Position numbers and translations under genes: made by a program. Below, in pieces: positions 62,479 to 64,000 of a stretch of 64,000 bases of DNA. The DNA comes from an uncultured Pseudomonadales bacterium (lineage in GTDB: Bacteria; Pseudomonadota; Gammaproteobacteria; Pseudomonadales; Porticoccaceae). Every line of letters begins with the position of its first letter. Position 1 is the first letter of the stretch. Where the stretch lies: contig CALSSA010000009.1 of NCBI GenBank assembly GCA_943788875.1, forward strand, positions 1 through 64,000, read 5' to 3'. Below the pieces are notes generated by a model, which made no database searches, was not told where the DNA came from, and saw only the letters and a program-made list of their open reading frames with translations.

Positions 62479-63687
62479 ATGGTTGAGTTAAAGGCGGACA
62501 TTGTTGTTATAGGTGCGGGTATAGCAGGCCTGTGGTTGCACCGTAGGCTTAATGATTTGGGCTATTACACAATCTTGCTCGATAGAGCCGGGTTGGGGGG
62601 AGGGCAAACCCTAAGCTCTCAGGGCATTATCCATGGTGGCAGCAAGTATACATTGTCGGGAATGATATCCGCCTCGGCCTCGGCTATTGCTGCTATGCCA
62701 GACCGCTGGAGGCGATGCTTGGTGGCAGAGGGAGAGATAGATCTTTCAAAAGTGCGCGTACTTAGCCCTAATCAGTTTATGTGGTCTACGGATACTTTAT
62801 CCTCAAAGCTCACTTCTTTCTTTGGCAGTAAAGCTGTCAATGGTAAAATCCAGCAGCTCAGCCCTGAGCACTATCCGCTGGCATTTCAGTCTGAACAATT
62901 TAATGGCCGCCTCTATAGATTAAATGAAGCTGTTGTCGATGTGCCTTCTCTGGTGGAGCAGCTGTCCAGCAAATGGCGACAGCGTATTTTGCAACTGCCT
63001 GAGAACAGCCAATTTGAGCAAGATAGCCAAGGTCGTGTGGCCAGTGTAAAGATGGCCGATAAGCTGCAGATAGTCGCGTCACAGTTTGTGTTGAGCAGTG
63101 GTGAAGGTAATGAGTCTCTGTTGGCGAAGCTATCGTTGGATAAACCCAGAATGCAGCGTCGCCCACTGCATATGATTTTAGCCAAGGGTAAAAACCTTCC
63201 GCCAATCTATGCCCACTGTATTGGCGCCAGTGCCAAACCATTGGCCACGATAACAACTCATTATCATTCTGATGGTGAGCCAGTCTGGTATATAGGTGGC
63301 AAGCTGGCGGAAGAGGGCGTGGCTACTGAGGCTGAGGATCTGATTGCAGAGACTGAAAGTAGTCTTGCTAGATTGCTGCCATGGGTCGATCTGAGTCATG
63401 TTAGCTGGACGACTCATAAGGTTAATCGGGCGGAACCTGCGCAACACAATCTGCTGCGCCCGGATACGGCTTACGTTAACTCAGTGGGTAATGTTCATAT
63501 TGCTTGGCCGACTAAGCTGGCTCTGGCACCGGATCTAGTCGACCGATTTGAAACAAAACTGACTAAGCAGAATATTGAGCCAAATGAGGATTTGGATCAT
63601 AGGCGAATAGATCTGCAGATGCCGGCAGAATTTACTGCCACTCAGGCGGAAAATCTTTGGGAAAGGTCATTCCATGGAGTTCGCTAA
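62479..63687 (+). CDS. FAD-dependent oxidoreductase (DAO-like)
   Basis: A 402-residue flavoprotein. The FAD-binding Rossmann motif ADIVVIGAGIAGLWLHRRLN, GLGGGQTLSSQGIIHGGSKY (a DAO/glycine-oxidase-type second motif) and QFVLSSGEGNESLLAKLS are visible. The substrate is not predictable. It starts six bases after the ligase gene and overlaps the aldo/keto reductase by 14 bases, so it belongs to the LPS operon or a linked unit. A role in making or modifying an unusual sugar is possible but unsupported. Confidence 0.78.
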   Translation: MVELKADIVVIGAGIAGLWLHRRLNDLGYYTILLDRAGLGGGQTLSSQGIIHGGSKYTLSGMISASASAIAAMPDRWRRCLVAEGEIDLSKVRVLSPNQFMWSTDTLSSKLTSFFGSKAVNGKIQQLSPEHYPLAFQSEQFNGRLYRLNEAVVDVPSLVEQLSSKWRQRILQLPENSQFEQDSQGRVASVKMADKLQIVASQFVLSSGEGNESLLAKLSLDKPRMQRRPLHMILAKGKNLPPIYAHCIGASAKPLATITTHYHSDGEPVWYIGGKLAEEGVATEAEDLIAETESSLARLLPWVDLSHVSWTTHKVNRAEPAQHNLLRPDTAYVNSVGNVHIAWPTKLALAPDLVDRFETKLTKQNIEPNEDLDHRRIDLQMPAEFTATQAENLWERSFHGVR

Positions 63688-64000
63688 GCTAGGTAATACT
63701 GGACTCGACGTTAGCGTGCTGGGGCTGGGTACTGTCAAGTTTGGTCGTGATCTGGGGGTTAAATACCCCACCCCATTTGCTATTCCTGATGATCGACAGC
63801 TGCTTAATATTCTTAATTGCGCGGCGGATATAGGTATTAATCTGCTGGACACCGCGCCAGCCTATGGCGCCAGTGAACAGCGTTTGGGGCAGTTACTCAA
63901 GAAAACATCTGCCCCTTGGCTGGTCGCTACTAAGGTGGGTGAGATCTTTGACCCAAGTACTGGGCTGTCCAGTTATAACTATAATCCAGAGTTTATAAGA
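63674..64000 (+). CDS. Aldo/keto reductase, cut by the window end
   Basis: Only the first 109 codons are within the window. MEFAKLGNTGLDVSVLGLGT is the classic aldo/keto reductase start, followed by INLLDTAPAYGASEQRLGQL with the catalytic Asp and Tyr, and VATKVGE with the catalytic Lys. It uses NADPH to reduce aldehydes or ketones. Its start lies inside the FAD oxidoreductase gene, implying coupled translation and perhaps a shared substrate. Confidence 0.85.
   Translation, partial: MEFAKLGNTGLDVSVLGLGTVKFGRDLGVKYPTPFAIPDDRQLLNILNCAADIGINLLDTAPAYGASEQRLGQLLKKTSAPWLVATKVGEIFDPSTGLSSYNYNPEFIR

Overview
The window looks like chromosomal DNA of a heterotrophic, probably marine or aquatic gammaproteobacterium of the broad Cellvibrionales/Pseudomonas-like kind. 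This is inferred from gene content: an ECF sigma/FecR/TonB receptor locus, a Pseudomonas-type acyclic-terpene (atu) set, paired acyl-CoA dehydrogenases, an RFN-controlled ribH and an LPS-core cluster. No rRNA or tRNA gene and no CRISPR array was seen.

Layout. (1) 157-10347: ECF sigma factor, FecR anti-sigma factor, a stand-alone STN-domain protein (apparently frameshifted), a TonB-dependent receptor, a GPH-type MFS symporter, an S9 (DPP-IV-like) peptidase with an altered nucleophile elbow, and a frameshifted serine hydrolase. It reads as one import-and-hydrolyse locus for a peptide-like or ester-like ligand. (2) 10348-13165: a compact accessory insert with a 54-residue protein on the minus strand, a small prophage-type protein, a tandem Lar-like zinc-ribbon protein, an unrecognised tail-anchored protein and a 3'-truncated DUF2971 gene. 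Its right edge cuts into fdhD. (3) 13160-15070: remnants, namely the fdhD 3' part, a formate dehydrogenase delta subunit, an unrecognised gene, and the first 26 or so codons of an encapsulated-ferritin gene. (4) 15119-21927: nitroreductase and molybdenum-cofactor genes moaC-moaD-moaE-mobA-moeB-moaB, then moeA and moaA, both broken by mostly single-base insertions, and a TauE/SafE permease.

(5) 21996-34235: a tandem TetR regulator, Fe-alcohol dehydrogenase, thioesterases, SDRs, a repeat-bearing lytic transglycosylase, an MDR pseudogene, and a beta-oxidation block with one paired and one single acyl-CoA dehydrogenase. (6) 34287-35797: promoter, FMN riboswitch and ribH, a long inverted repeat, and an SCP2 sterol-carrier protein. 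(7) 36036-46521: MFS transporter and an atu-type operon (AtuA, geranyl-CoA-carboxylase-like beta and alpha subunits, enoyl-CoA hydratase, GST, dienoyl-CoA-reductase-like flavoenzyme). (8) 46750-55507: two more acyl-CoA dehydrogenase pairs around an HSL-type hydrolase, a DUF1295 membrane protein and a type-B carboxylesterase. (9) 55964-64000: LPS core/O-antigen genes (waaF-like, four further glycosyltransferases, an O-antigen ligase), then an FAD oxidoreductase and an aldo/keto reductase cut by the window end.

The central theme is degradation of branched, isoprenoid or sterol-like acyl-CoAs. There are three large/small acyl-CoA dehydrogenase pairs. In each, the large chain carries the likely helix-G catalytic glutamate and the small chain carries the FAD-site QxHxGxG-type motif, the arrangement known for mycobacterial alpha2beta2 FadE pairs. 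A second theme is gene decay: the NAD-linked formate dehydrogenase operon has been cut, and the cofactor genes moeA and moaA appear to be failing or mis-sequenced.
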